From NCBI RefSeq assembly GCF_900104685.1, contig NZ_LT629755.1, positions 2,294,001 to 2,358,000 of the forward strand: a DNA stretch of 64,000 nucleotides, given 5' to 3'. A program made the translations under genes and the position numbers. Source of the stretch: Agromyces flavus (GTDB lineage Bacteria; Actinomycetota; Actinomycetes; Actinomycetales; Microbacteriaceae). Below the pieces are notes generated by a model. That model saw only the letters and a list, made by a program, of their open reading frames with translations. It had not been told where the DNA came from and made no database searches. Positions 24,406 to 35,138 of this stretch are shown piece after piece (positions within the stretch are counted from its first letter, which is position 1; every line of letters begins with the position of its first letter).

Positions 24406-25643
24406 GCGACGCCCCGCACGCGGCGGTCGCCGCCCACGCCGCCGCCGCCCACGCGGCGCGCGAGTCCTACGGCCGGCTGGTCGCGGTACTCGCCGCCGGC
24501 ACGGGCGACCTGGCGCTCGCCGAGGACGCACTCGGCGACGCCTTCACGTCAGCACTCGAGCGGTGGCCGGCGAACGGCATCCCCGAGAACCCGGAAGGCT
24601 GGCTGATCACCGTGGCCCGCAATCGGCAGCGCGACGCGTGGAAGTCGGCCGCGGCGCGCACGAGCGTGCCGCTCGAGGCCGCGACCGAGGCCGCGGTCTC
24701 GGCCCGATACTCCGACCCCTTCGACGGCATCGACCCGCTGCGCATCCCCGATCGCCGGCTCGAGCTGTGCTTCGCGTGCGCCCATCCGGCGATCGATGCC
24801 AGCGTGCGCACACCGCTCACCCTGCAGGCCGTGCTCGGATTCGACGCGGCGCAGATCGCCGCGGTCTACGCCGTGCCGACCGCGACCATGGCGCAGCGGC
24901 TCGTGCGCGCCAAGCGGCGCATCGCGCGCGCGGGCATCCCCTTCGCCATCCCCGACCGGCGCGCCATGCCCGAGCGGCTGCCCGCCGTGCTCGAGGCGGT
25001 GTACGGCTGCGCGGCGATCACCTGGCGCGACGATCGCGACTCGCTCGCGGGCGAGGCGCGCCACCTCGCGGTCACGCTGGCCGCGCTGCTCGAGCGCGAG
25101 CCCGAGGCGTGGGCGCTGGCGGCGCTGATCACGCTCTCGCTCGCGCGTCCGCGCGGCGGTCCCTACATCCCGATCGAGGAGCAGGACCCGACGACGTGGG
25201 ATGCCGGCGCGATCGCCGAGGGCGAGTCGTTCCTCCGCCGCGCGGCGAAGCTGCGCGAGCGGCCCGCGGCTTCGGCGGCGCCCGGACGCTTCGAACTCGA
25301 GGCCGCGATCCAGGCCGTCCACCTCGACCGCGGCCGCACCGGCGCCACCGACTGGCGGGCCCTCCACGAGCTCTACGCGGCACTCCTCATCGTCGCCCCG
25401 AGCCTGGGCGCGCGGGTCGCGGCCGCCGCGGTCATCGGCAGGACGGATGGCGCGACCGCCGGCCTCGCGACGCTGCCGGCCCGCGTCCAGGCCGAGTCGT
25501 TCCAGCCGTGGTGGGCGACCCGCGCCGACCTGCTCCGGCGCGCCGGGCGCGACGCCGAGGCCGACGCCGCGTACGCGAGGGCGATCGAGCTCACGCGCGA
25601 TCCGGACGTCCGCGCATTCCTCGAGGCGAGGCGCCGCCGCTGA
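24387..25643 (+). CDS. ECF42-group RNA polymerase sigma factor with TPR-like C-terminal domain
   Basis: 418 residues. Region 2: YGRLVAVLAAGTGDLALAED, ALGDAFTSALERWPANGIPE, NPEGWLITVARNRQRDAWKS; region 4: LTLQAVLGFDAAQIAAVYAV, ATMAQRLVRAKRRI. A helical C-terminal extension of about 220 residues with tetratrico-like pairs follows (end: LLRRAGRDAEADAAYARAIE), needed for function in studied ECF42 proteins. No anti-sigma gene is nearby, as expected for this group. Overlaps the YCII gene and probably activates this same operon. Confidence 0.92.
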   Translation: MDDGRLSDAPHAAVAAHAAAAHAARESYGRLVAVLAAGTGDLALAEDALGDAFTSALERWPANGIPENPEGWLITVARNRQRDAWKSAAARTSVPLEAATEAAVSARYSDPFDGIDPLRIPDRRLELCFACAHPAIDASVRTPLTLQAVLGFDAAQIAAVYAVPTATMAQRLVRAKRRIARAGIPFAIPDRRAMPERLPAVLEAVYGCAAITWRDDRDSLAGEARHLAVTLAALLEREPEAWALAALITLSLARPRGGPYIPIEEQDPTTWDAGAIAEGESFLRRAAKLRERPAASAAPGRFELEAAIQAVHLDRGRTGATDWRALHELYAALLIVAPSLGARVAAAAVIGRTDGATAGLATLPARVQAESFQPWWATRADLLRRAGRDAEADAAYARAIELTRDPDVRAFLEARRRR

Positions 25644-25710
25644 CGCCGACCGCCGTCCGGCCCACGTCGAGAGAGCGAGAGTATGACGCGCGGCGCCCGC
25701 CGCCGCGCCC

Positions 25711-25758
25711 GCCGTTCGTCGCGGCGATCGACCGTTCGTCGCGCCGACGCACCGCTGG
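25711..25758 (+). promoter_or_regulatory. Three 20-bp-phased direct repeats upstream of cstA, probable LytTR regulator sites
   Basis: GCCGTTCG (25711), ACCGTTCG (25731) and ACCGCTGG (25751) start exactly 20 bp apart; the first two belong to an identical 12-mer, CCGTTCGTCGCG. E. coli BtsR, a LytTR regulator, uses two ACCGCTCA-like direct repeats about two helical turns apart upstream of its CstA-family target. A possible -10, TAGCGT, is at 25793-25798. Confidence 0.5.
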
Positions 25759-25841
25759 CCGCGACGGGCGCCCACGGCTCGCGCGCCATCCGTAGCGTGA
25801 CTGCGTCCCACCGCAACGAGGCGACCCCCAGGAGGAGCACA

Positions 25842-28129
<2,288 letters not shown>

Positions 28130-28130
<1 letters not shown>

Positions 28131-28402
28131 TGGCCGACGCCACCGTGCGGCGTCCCGCCCGGACCACTGCGGTCCGGGCGGGCGCCGCCGCCTCCCTCGC
28201 CGCCGCCGCCGACCTCGTGCTCCGCGGATGCCGCGGCGTCGCGTGGTACGTCCGCGACCTCATGGGCGACAACGCCTACCGCGTCTACCTCGAGCACCAC
28301 GCGGCCCATCACGGCCCCGAGCACCCGCCGATGACCGAGCGGGAGTTCTGGCGGCAGAGAATGGATGAGCAGGACCGCAACCCCGGGGCCCGCTGCTGCT
28401 GA
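28130..28402 (+). CDS. YbdD/YjiX (DUF466) small protein, CstA partner
   Basis: 90 residues. The conserved part is MGDNAYRVYLEHHAAHHGPE, then MTEREFWRQRMDEQDRNPGA and a terminal RCC, the pattern of YbdD and YjiX, which sit directly after cstA and btsT in enterobacteria. A role in assembling or stabilising the transporter has been proposed. Starts within the cstA stop codon, so translation is coupled. The first 40 residues are Ala/Arg-rich and variable. Confidence 0.92.
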
Positions 28403-28420
28403 CGTGACGAGGGAGCGCAC

Positions 28421-29599
28421 ATGATCGACGCCGTGTGGCTTCCGGTCGCCGCGCTCGCGGGCGTCGCGTTCACGCTCCTCGCCCAATGGGTGTGGCGGAT
28501 GGCGCGTGGCGCGCGCGACCTCGGCAGCGATGCCGAGCGCGCGGCGTTCCGCACCCTGTCGCTCGCGTCCCGTGCGGCAGTGCACCTGCGCGGCGGCCTC
28601 GGGGCGGGCGATGTCCCGCGCGCCGCGCGGACGCTGCGCGCCCTGCTCGGCAGCGAGGCGATCGCGATCTCCGATCGTGAGGGCATCGTCTCGATCGACG
28701 GCCGGCTCGACCTGGGTCCGGCCGCCTGGCAGGTCGCGGAGAGCGTGCTCCAGACCGGCCAGCGCCAGTTGCTGCGCGGATCGCCCGACGCGGTCGGCGC
28801 GCCCATCGTCGCCGACGGCCGCACGGTCGGGGTCATCGTCGCGTTCGCGGCGAAGGTGCGCGCGCCGCTCGTGCGGGCCACGACCGAGGTCGCGACCTGG
28901 TGCGGCGCGCAGATCGAGCTCGGCGGGCTCGAGGCATCCCGCACCGCGCTGGCCGAGGCCGAGCTGCGCGCACTGCGCGCGCAGATCAGCCCGCACTTCG
29001 TCTACAACGCGCTCAGCGTGATCGCGTCGTACATCAGCACCGACCCCGAGCGGGCGCGCGACCTGCTGCTCGACTTCGCCGACTTCATCCGGTACTCGTT
29101 CCGTCGTCAGGGCGAGTTCACGACGCTGGCCGACGAGTTGCAGAGCGTGCACTCCTACGTCGAGCTCGAGCGAGCGCGCTTCGAGGACCGGCTGAGCGTG
29201 ACCCTGCGCATCGAGCCCGAGACGCTCGCGACCGTCATCCCGTTCCTCAGCCTGCAGCCGCTCGTCGAGAACGCGATCCGGCACGGGCTCGAGCCGCGCG
29301 AGCGCGGTGGCACGGTCGTGATCTCGTCGCACGACGACGGCACGCACACCGAGATCACGGTCGACGACGACGGCGTGGGCATGGATCCGGCCGCGCTGCG
29401 CGAGCTGTTCGCCGAACGCAGTCCGGCCGACCGCGTCGCCCACATCGGCCTGCGCAACGTCGATTCGCGCGTGCGCGGCATCTACGGTGACGACCACGCG
29501 CTCGTCGTCGAGACGAATCCCGGGGCGGGCACGATGGTGCGCATGCGAATCCCCAAGTCGCAGCCGTTCCACGAGACCGAGCGGGCGGTGAGCGGATGA
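28421..29599 (+). CDS. LytS/BtsS-type sensor histidine kinase
   Basis: 392 residues. One N-terminal hydrophobic segment (VAALAGVAFTLLAQWVW), a GAF-like middle (SEAIAISDREGIVSIDGRLD, GAPIVADGRTVGVIVAF), then the His_kinase domain with RAQISPHFVYNALSVIASYI (H192) and an ATPase part (LQPLVENAIRHGLEPRERGG, DDDGVGMDP). This HK type pairs with LytTR regulators; in E. coli BtsS senses pyruvate. With only one membrane segment it may sense a cytosolic signal. The regulator gene overlaps its stop (ATGA). Confidence 0.92.
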   Translation: MIDAVWLPVAALAGVAFTLLAQWVWRMARGARDLGSDAERAAFRTLSLASRAAVHLRGGLGAGDVPRAARTLRALLGSEAIAISDREGIVSIDGRLDLGPAAWQVAESVLQTGQRQLLRGSPDAVGAPIVADGRTVGVIVAFAAKVRAPLVRATTEVATWCGAQIELGGLEASRTALAEAELRALRAQISPHFVYNALSVIASYISTDPERARDLLLDFADFIRYSFRRQGEFTTLADELQSVHSYVELERARFEDRLSVTLRIEPETLATVIPFLSLQPLVENAIRHGLEPRERGGTVVISSHDDGTHTEITVDDDGVGMDPAALRELFAERSPADRVAHIGLRNVDSRVRGIYGDDHALVVETNPGAGTMVRMRIPKSQPFHETERAVSG

Positions 29600-30342
29600 C
29601 GCAGATCGACGTGCTCATCGCCGACGACGAGCGACCCGTGCTCGACGAGCTCGAGGCGCTCCTGCGGCGCGACGAGCGCGTGCGCGACATCCGCCGCGCG
29701 TCATCCGGTTCGGAGGCGATCCGCCTGCTCTCCGAGCACGCGGTGGATGCGGCGTTCCTCGACATCCACATGCCCGGGCTCTCGGGCTTCGACCTGGCGC
29801 GGGCGCTCTCGCGGTTCGGCTCGGCCCCCGCGATCGTGTTCGTGACGGCCGACGAGGCCGGCGCCGTCGAGGCGTTCGACTTCCAGGCGGTCGACTTCAT
29901 CCTCAAGCCGATCCGGCGCGAACGGCTCCATCGGGCGGTGTCGCGGATCCTCGCGGCCCGCGACTCCGGACGCGGACCCGATGTCGACGATGACGTCGTG
30001 CCCGACGAGCACATCGCCGTGCGGGTCGGCAACGTCATGCGCGTGGTCCGGCGCAGCGACGTGCGCTGGGTGCAGGCGCAGGGCGACTACTCGCGCCTGG
30101 TCACCGACTCCGACAGCCACCTCATCCGCGAGCCGATCTCCGACCTCGAGGAGCGATGGGCGGCGGCCGGATTCATCCGCGTGCACCGCTCGTACCTCGT
30201 CGACCGCGCCGCGATCACGACCGTGCGCCTCGTCGGCGCGCATCCGACGCTCACGGTCGCGGGTGAGGAGATCCCGGTGAGCCGCCGCTCGATCTCCGTC
30301 GTGCGCGAGGCGATCCTGCAGCCGCGGAGCGACGCGCGATGA
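29596..30342 (+). CDS. LytTR family response regulator
   Basis: 248 residues. Receiver domain with DD at 10-11, phospho-acceptor D56 in AAFLDIHMPG, and the Lys of FILKPIRRERLH. The LytTR DNA-binding domain spans about 140-240: VMRVVRRSDVRWVQAQGDYS, FIRVHRSYLVDRAAI. Partner of the preceding kinase, and the likely activator of cstA via direct repeats upstream of that gene, by analogy to BtsR. Its stop overlaps the start of the DUF485 gene. Confidence 0.93.
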   Translation: MTQIDVLIADDERPVLDELEALLRRDERVRDIRRASSGSEAIRLLSEHAVDAAFLDIHMPGLSGFDLARALSRFGSAPAIVFVTADEAGAVEAFDFQAVDFILKPIRRERLHRAVSRILAARDSGRGPDVDDDVVPDEHIAVRVGNVMRVVRRSDVRWVQAQGDYSRLVTDSDSHLIREPISDLEERWAAAGFIRVHRSYLVDRAAITTVRLVGAHPTLTVAGEEIPVSRRSISVVREAILQPRSDAR

Positions 30343-30713
30343 ACGGGCGACCGGCGCGCGAGCGCGTGACCTCGGTCGACCGGCCGACCGTCCGCACCGA
30401 ATCGATCGCCACCCGGCCGGCCGGCGCCGCGCACGTGAGCGAGGCCGAGTCGCTGTTCACGCGCGGGCTCATGCGCGCCCAGGCGCGGCTCGCGCTCGCG
30501 TTCGTGCTCGCGTTCGTCGCGGTCGTGGCTGGGCTGACGTTCCTGATCAGCCAGGTCGAGGCGCTGCACCACGTGATCATCGCCGGCGTCCCCCTGCCGT
30601 GGCTCGTGCAGGCCTACGGGTACTACCCGGTCATCGTGGTCTTCGCCGTGCTCTACACGATCGCGGCGATCCGCGCCGAGCACCGGTTCCGCGCCCTGGT
30701 GGAGCACGAATGA
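30339..30713 (+). CDS. DUF485-type two-helix membrane protein, SSS symporter partner
   Basis: 124 residues. A hydrophilic 50-residue N-terminus, then two membrane helices (LALAFVLAFVAVVAGLTFLI; YYPVIVVFAVLYTIAAI) and a short RAEHRFRALVEHE tail. Proteins of this shape (YjcH in E. coli, the gene before mctC in Corynebacterium) precede acetate/pyruvate SSS symporters. Overlaps both neighbours (ATGA at each end), so it is tightly coupled to the symporter. The DUF485 assignment rests on layout as much as sequence. Confidence 0.8.
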   Translation: MNGRPARERVTSVDRPTVRTESIATRPAGAAHVSEAESLFTRGLMRAQARLALAFVLAFVAVVAGLTFLISQVEALHHVIIAGVPLPWLVQAYGYYPVIVVFAVLYTIAAIRAEHRFRALVEHE

Positions 30714-32215
30714 GTCCGCTGCTCGTCGTCGGCGCGATCGCGCTCGTCGTGCTCGTGGCCGCCGCGATCAGCGTCTACGGACTGCGGATCTCGCGCACGA
30801 CGAGTGACTTCTTCGTCGCGTCGCGCACGGTGCGACCTATCTGGAACGCCTCCGCGATCAGCGGCGAGTACCTCTCGGCGGGCACGTTCCTCGGCCTGTC
30901 GGGCCTCGTGCTGCTCTCGGGCTCCGACGCGTTCTGGTTCCCCATCGGGTACGCGGCCGGATACTTCCTGGTGCTCGCGTTCGCGGCCGCGCCGCTGCGC
31001 CGAAGCGGTGCCTACACGATCCCCGACTTCATCCATGCGCGACTCGACTCGCTCGCCGCACGTCGCGTCACGAGCATCCTGGTGATGGTCATCGGATGGC
31101 TGTACATCGTGCCGCAGTTCCAGGGGGCCGCGCTCGCGCTCAACGTCGTCGCCGACATCCCGCCGTGGGTCGGCGCCGTCACCGTCGCGATCGTCGTGAG
31201 CGGATCGGTCGCCGCGGGCGGCATGCGCTCGATCACGTTCGTGCAGGCGTTCCTCTTCTGGCTCAAGCTCGCGGCACTCGCGGTGCCGGTCATCTTCTTC
31301 GTCATCGCGCTCGGCCCCCACGAGCCGACGATCGATCCCGACCTGGTCTTCCCCGCCGAGCACGGGCCGGGCGGACTCGACACCTACGCGACGGCGTCGC
31401 TGCTGGTCGCGCTGCTGCTCGGCACGATCGGCCTGCCCCACGTGCTCGTGCGGTTCTACACGAGCCCGACGGGAACGTCCGCGCGGTGGACGACCGTCAT
31501 CGTGATCGGGCTGGTGAGCGTGTTCTACATGGTGTCGGGCACGATCGGCCTGGTGGCCCGGGCGACCGCGCCGGACCTCGCGCAACCCGGTGTCGCCGAC
31601 ACCGTGGCCCTCCTGCTGCCGTCGCGCCTCATCCCGGGGGTCGCCGGCGACCTGCTGACCGCGCTCGTCATCGCCGGCGCGCTCGCGGCGTTCCTGGGCA
31701 CGTCGTCGGGCCTCGTGGTGTCGCTGTCGAGTGTCGTCAGCCAGGACCTGTTCCACGGCACCGTGCGCTCGTTCCGGTGGGCGGCGGTGTTCACGACCGC
31801 GATCCCGCTGCTCGTCGCCCTCGCGACCGTGCCGCAGGCGCTGGTGTCCTCGGTCGGCAACGTGTTCGTCTTCGCGGCCTCGGCCCTCTCGCCCGTCATC
31901 GTGCTCGGCATCTGGTGGCGCCGCCTCACCGCGCGCGGCGCCATCGCGGGGATGCTCGTCGGCTCGATCCTCTGCGCCGCGGCACTCGTCGCGTCATCCG
32001 CCCTGCGCACCGCCGACGTCGAGGCCGGCGTGATCTCGACGCTGCTCGCGCAGCCCGGCGCGTGGACCATCCCCGCGGCGACGCTCGCGTGCCTCGTCGT
32101 CTCGCTGGTCGACCGGCGCAGGCGACCCACGAACACCGAGCGCATGCTCGGCCGGCTGCACACGCCCGAGCAGCCCCGCGCCGTTCCGCTTCCGCGGGTC
32201 GACGGCTCGGCGTAG
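30710..32215 (+). CDS. Sodium:solute symporter (SSS family), monocarboxylate type
   Basis: 501 residues, about thirteen helices. Features: SDFFVASRTVRPIWNASAIS, GEYLSAGTFLGLSGLVLLSG (the family's first-helix pattern), GGMRSITFVQAFLFWLKLAA and GLPHVLVRFYTSPTG, as in ActP and MctC, which carry acetate, pyruvate or propionate. Directly after a DUF485 protein and a LytS/LytTR pair, so carboxylate uptake under pyruvate-type signalling is the best reading. No terminator is obvious before the next gene. Confidence 0.93.
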   Translation: MSPLLVVGAIALVVLVAAAISVYGLRISRTTSDFFVASRTVRPIWNASAISGEYLSAGTFLGLSGLVLLSGSDAFWFPIGYAAGYFLVLAFAAAPLRRSGAYTIPDFIHARLDSLAARRVTSILVMVIGWLYIVPQFQGAALALNVVADIPPWVGAVTVAIVVSGSVAAGGMRSITFVQAFLFWLKLAALAVPVIFFVIALGPHEPTIDPDLVFPAEHGPGGLDTYATASLLVALLLGTIGLPHVLVRFYTSPTGTSARWTTVIVIGLVSVFYMVSGTIGLVARATAPDLAQPGVADTVALLLPSRLIPGVAGDLLTALVIAGALAAFLGTSSGLVVSLSSVVSQDLFHGTVRSFRWAAVFTTAIPLLVALATVPQALVSSVGNVFVFAASALSPVIVLGIWWRRLTARGAIAGMLVGSILCAAALVASSALRTADVEAGVISTLLAQPGAWTIPAATLACLVVSLVDRRRRPTNTERMLGRLHTPEQPRAVPLPRVDGSA

Positions 32216-32255
32216 CGTGGCCCGGGAGCGCCGCGACCGAACGAGGGGGTTCACC

Positions 32256-32723
32256 ATGGCCGAGCTCGCACCGATCCATCCCTGCCTCTGGTTCGACAGC
32301 CAGGCACGCGAGGCGATGGAGTACTACGTCAGCGTCTTCCCCGACTCGCGCCTCGACCGGATCGACGAGTACCCCGACGAGAAGCTCGACGAGCACTTCA
32401 CGGGGATGTCGGGCAAGGTGCTGAACGGGCAGTTCACCCTCAACGGCGTGCCGTTCACGTGCCTCGACGGCGGGCCGCTGTTCACCTTCAACGAGTCGAT
32501 CTCGTTCATGGTGTCGTGCGCCGACCAGGACGAGATCGACTACTACTGGTCGAAGCTCTCGCACGTGCCCGAATCCGAGCAGTGCGGATGGTGCAAGGAC
32601 CGGTTCGGGCTGAGCTGGCAGGTCGTCCCGGCGAACATGGGCGAGCTCACGCGCACGCCCGCGCAGATCCGGGTCATGATGCGCCAGAAGAAGATCGTGA
32701 TCGCCGAGCTCGAGAACGCCTGA
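32256..32723 (+). CDS. PhnB-like VOC/glyoxalase-fold protein
   Basis: 155 residues. IHPCLWFDSQAREAMEYYVS and FPDSRLDRIDEYPDE, then TLNGVPFTCLDGGPLFTFNE, ISFMVSCADQDEIDYYWSKL and CGWCKDRFGLSWQVVP: the pattern of 3-demethylubiquinone-methyltransferase-like (PhnB) proteins. No catalytic role proven for this group. GAGGGGG about 6 nt before ATG 32256 fixes the start. Confidence 0.9.
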   Translation: MAELAPIHPCLWFDSQAREAMEYYVSVFPDSRLDRIDEYPDEKLDEHFTGMSGKVLNGQFTLNGVPFTCLDGGPLFTFNESISFMVSCADQDEIDYYWSKLSHVPESEQCGWCKDRFGLSWQVVPANMGELTRTPAQIRVMMRQKKIVIAELENA

Positions 32724-32748
32724 CGGCGCCGCATCCCGCCGACGTCGA

Positions 32749-33066
32749 TCAGAGCCCTTCGGCGATCTCCTTGATCGACGCGAGGCGGCGCTCCCACTCG
32801 GCGCCGATCGCGTCGAGCCGGCGCGCGGTGTCGCTGAGCTGCGACCCGATCACCCGGTACCGCACCTCGCGGCCGACGCGCACGGGTTCGACGAGGCCGA
32901 CCTCCTGCAGCACGGCGAGGTGCTTCGCGATCGCCTGGCGCGTGACGGGCAGCCGCCCGGCGAGGGCGGACGCCGAGGCGTCGCCCTCGCCGAGCGCGGC
33001 CAGGATGCTCCACCGCGTCTCGTCGCCGAGTGCGGCGAACACGGGAACCAGCGTCGCCGTGGTCAC
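32749..33066 (-). CDS. ArsR family transcriptional regulator
   Basis: 105 residues. Winged helix: LGDETRWSILAALGEGDASA, LPVTRQAIAKHLAVLQEVGL, GREVRYRV. No metal-binding Cys, so a non-metal sensor of the type paired with SRPBCC/AHSA1 proteins. GTG start overlaps the upstream SRPBCC stop (GTGA). Likely binds the TGCAACC palindromes upstream of that gene and represses its own operon. Confidence 0.92.
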   Translation of the reverse strand: MTTATLVPVFAALGDETRWSILAALGEGDASASALAGRLPVTRQAIAKHLAVLQEVGLVEPVRVGREVRYRVIGSQLSDTARRLDAIGAEWERRLASIKEIAEGL

Positions 33067-33548
33067 GCGGCGCCCTCGGCGGGCTCGAACAGCGCGATGA
33101 GCTTGTCGAGCTCGGACACCCAGCCCTCCTGATGTGCGGCCATGTTCGCGGCCGGGTCGGACGTGCGGTCGAAGCCCGTCTCGACCACGGTGAGCTGCGT
33201 GCCATCCGCCACGGCCTCGAGGGTGAAGTTGAAGACCGTCGAGGTCCCCTCGTCGACGTGGTCCTCGAGCCGCCCGCGGGCGTCGTCGTTGCCCCAGCGG
33301 TAGGTCACCGCGCGCGGGGCGTCGATCGCCTCGACCCGGATGGGAACCGCGCCATAGCCCTCGAAGGTCATGGTGCCGGTCGCGCCCGGGCCGGTGCCGT
33401 CGAGGACGGTGCGCCCGAACCAGCGCGAGATGTGCTCGGGCTCGGTGACGGCCGCCCAGACCTTCTCGACGGGGGCGGCGATGCGGATGGTGCGACGCAC
33501 CGTGAACGCGGCGGCGTCGATCACGGCGGGCTGGGGGTGGTCGGTCAT
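33063..33548 (-). CDS. SRPBCC (AHSA1-like) domain protein
   Basis: 161 residues. VRRTIRIAAPVEKVWAAVTE, PEHISRWFGRTV, MTFEGYGAVPIRVEAIDAPR, QLTVVETGFDR and GWVSELDKLIALF: the activator-of-Hsp90-like START fold. Cytosolic, likely binds a hydrophobic ligand. ATG 33548 used; a GTG at 33554 is also possible and lies closer to the AAGGA site. Forms an operon with the ArsR gene. Confidence 0.9.
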   Translation of the reverse strand: MTDHPQPAVIDAAAFTVRRTIRIAAPVEKVWAAVTEPEHISRWFGRTVLDGTGPGATGTMTFEGYGAVPIRVEAIDAPRAVTYRWGNDDARGRLEDHVDEGTSTVFNFTLEAVADGTQLTVVETGFDRTSDPAANMAAHQEGWVSELDKLIALFEPAEGAA

Positions 33549-33590
33549 GGTCACGATGATCAGTCCTTTCGGCGGTGAGCGCAACTCCTC

Positions 33591-33654
33591 GGTTGCAATC
33601 ATGTGCAACCCGATACTTGCATGTCGTGGCTTACAATGCAACCCCGTGGTTGCA
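33591..33654. promoter_or_regulatory. Paired palindromic operators for the ArsR regulator
   Basis: GGTTGCA-ATCATG-TGCAACC (33591-33610) and TGCAACC-CCGT-GGTTGCA (33637-33654), both perfect 7-bp arms, centres 45 bp apart, in the gap between the SRPBCC/arsR operon and the divergent YciI gene. Extra half-sites GCAACT (33581-33586) and TTGCA (33617-33621) lie around them. Confidence 0.7.
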
Positions 33655-33692
33655 GAATGTCGCCGGGCCGGCCGGGCGCGTAGCGTGGCGGC

Positions 33693-34076
33693 ATGGCACG
33701 CGATCCCAACGTCCCCCACGCGTTCGACGTCTACACGATCGTGATCCTGCGGCGACCCGCCGATGCGCCGGACCTGCCGGAGGCCGAGCTCGATGCCCTG
33801 CAGTCCCGCCACCTCGCCTACCGGGCCGAGCTCGCGCGCAACGGCGTGCTCGTCGTGAACGGGCCGTTCGATGAGCAGAGCGATCCGTCGTACCGTGGCA
33901 TGTCGGTCTTCGCGTGCGACCCCGCCGAGGCGGCGCGCCTGTCCGACCAGGATCCGTCGGTCGTCGCGGGCCGCCTCGCATACGACGTGATGGAGTGGTG
34001 GGTCCGGGCGGGCTCGCTGGCCTTCCCGTGCGCGACCGGACCGGTCGGCGACCGCCGCTCGATGCCCGACGACTGA
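33693..34076 (+). CDS. YciI-like protein
   Basis: 127 residues. FDVYTIVILRRPADAPDLPE, LQSRHLAYRAELARNGVLVV, NGPFDEQ, GMSVFACDPAEAARLSDQDP: ferredoxin-like YciI fold, with NGPF in the position of the family's DGPF. Function unknown; possible role in dimeric small-molecule chemistry. Shares the operator-rich intergenic region with the divergent ArsR/SRPBCC operon and may be co-regulated. Confidence 0.85.
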   Translation: MARDPNVPHAFDVYTIVILRRPADAPDLPEAELDALQSRHLAYRAELARNGVLVVNGPFDEQSDPSYRGMSVFACDPAEAARLSDQDPSVVAGRLAYDVMEWWVRAGSLAFPCATGPVGDRRSMPDD

Positions 34077-34133
34077 GGACTGCGCTCGTTCGGGGGCTGC
34101 GGTCGCCGGACCGACGGGACTAGCATTCGGCGC

Positions 34134-34550
34134 ATGGAGTCGGGGTCGGAACCGCAGCAGCAGCCGGGGTCGCAGTCGAAGACGAATGGCGGATGGCTCG
34201 CGCGCATTCCACTGTGGGTCCGCATCGTCGTACCTGTGCTCGTGCTGGGCGCGCTCGTCGTGGCGGTGATCGTCGGTGTCAGCGCATCGTCCGACTCCGA
34301 CGATCCCGAGGACGTCGCGGAGGCGCTGTGCCGTGAGGCCGTGCTCGAGGAGATGGAGTCGACCGGCCGGACGGCGGGCGACGTCTCGGGCAGCTTCACC
34401 GTGACCGAGGCCGGGGACGACGAGTACCGCGTGCAGGGCACCGGGACGTACCAGGACGAGGACGGCGCCACGAAGTCCGGCAACGTGCGATGCGTGGTGC
34501 GCGAGGAGGACGACGCCCTCGAGGTCGCGAGCGTGCGGTTGGACTTCTGA
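34134..34550 (+). CDS. Single-pass membrane protein with small extracytoplasmic domain
   Basis: 138 residues. Gln/Ser-rich cytoplasmic start, one membrane helix (IVVPVLVLGALVVAVIVGV), then a domain of about 80 residues with two Cys (EALCREAV and NVRCVV) that could form a disulfide, strongly acidic. No family recognised. Similar short anchored proteins are common in Microbacteriaceae. No close neighbour in operon distance. Confidence 0.7.
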   Translation: MESGSEPQQQPGSQSKTNGGWLARIPLWVRIVVPVLVLGALVVAVIVGVSASSDSDDPEDVAEALCREAVLEEMESTGRTAGDVSGSFTVTEAGDDEYRVQGTGTYQDEDGATKSGNVRCVVREEDDALEVASVRLDF

Positions 34551-34637
34551 CGCGCGCCATGGACCGGAGGTCACGGTTCGGACGCGGTCACGCGACATCC
34601 GTTCACCTGATCGGTCGGCATCGCTAGCGTCGGGGCC

Positions 34638-35138
34638 ATGACCGACCAGACGCCCGGAGCCGCGGCCGCCGAGCCCTCCGTGCCCGCCGCTCCACCGCGA
34701 TCCGCGACGCCCGCCTGGCTGGCGCCCGTGCTCGTCGCGGTGATCGGCGTGATCGCGATGCAGGTGCACTTCGCGGCGACCATCGTGGGCATGATCCTCC
34801 CTCCCGCAGGCATCGTCGGCGGGGTGCTCGTCACGGCGGCGACCGGCGTGGTCATCGCGCTCGTATTCCGCCTCACGACCGCGCGCCTGCACCCCATCGC
34901 CGCCGCACTCCTGGCGCTCGTTCCGGCGGTGCTGCACTGGGGCTCGGTCCTCGGGTTCACCCCGTACGTCCTGACCGTGGCGATGAGCGAGGTCGGCATG
35001 CTGATCATGGGCGCGGCGATGGGCGCGCTTGCCATGCTCGTGCTGCCCGACCCACGCTGGCGGCGCGGTGGCGCGATCGCGAGCTCGATCATCGGCGTGC
35101 TCGTGCTGGTCGCCGTGCTCCTGGAGTCGGCCGGATGA
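34638..35138 (+). CDS. Hypothetical membrane protein
   Basis: 166 residues, about five membrane helices after a Pro/Ala-rich 25-residue N-terminus (PVLVAVIGVIAMQVHFAATI, IVGGVLVTAATGVVIALVF, SEVGMLIMGAAMGALAMLVL). No family recognised. Translationally coupled to the APH kinase gene (ATGA overlap). Confidence 0.72.
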   Translation: MTDQTPGAAAAEPSVPAAPPRSATPAWLAPVLVAVIGVIAMQVHFAATIVGMILPPAGIVGGVLVTAATGVVIALVFRLTTARLHPIAAALLALVPAVLHWGSVLGFTPYVLTVAMSEVGMLIMGAAMGALAMLVLPDPRWRRGGAIASSIIGVLVLVAVLLESAG

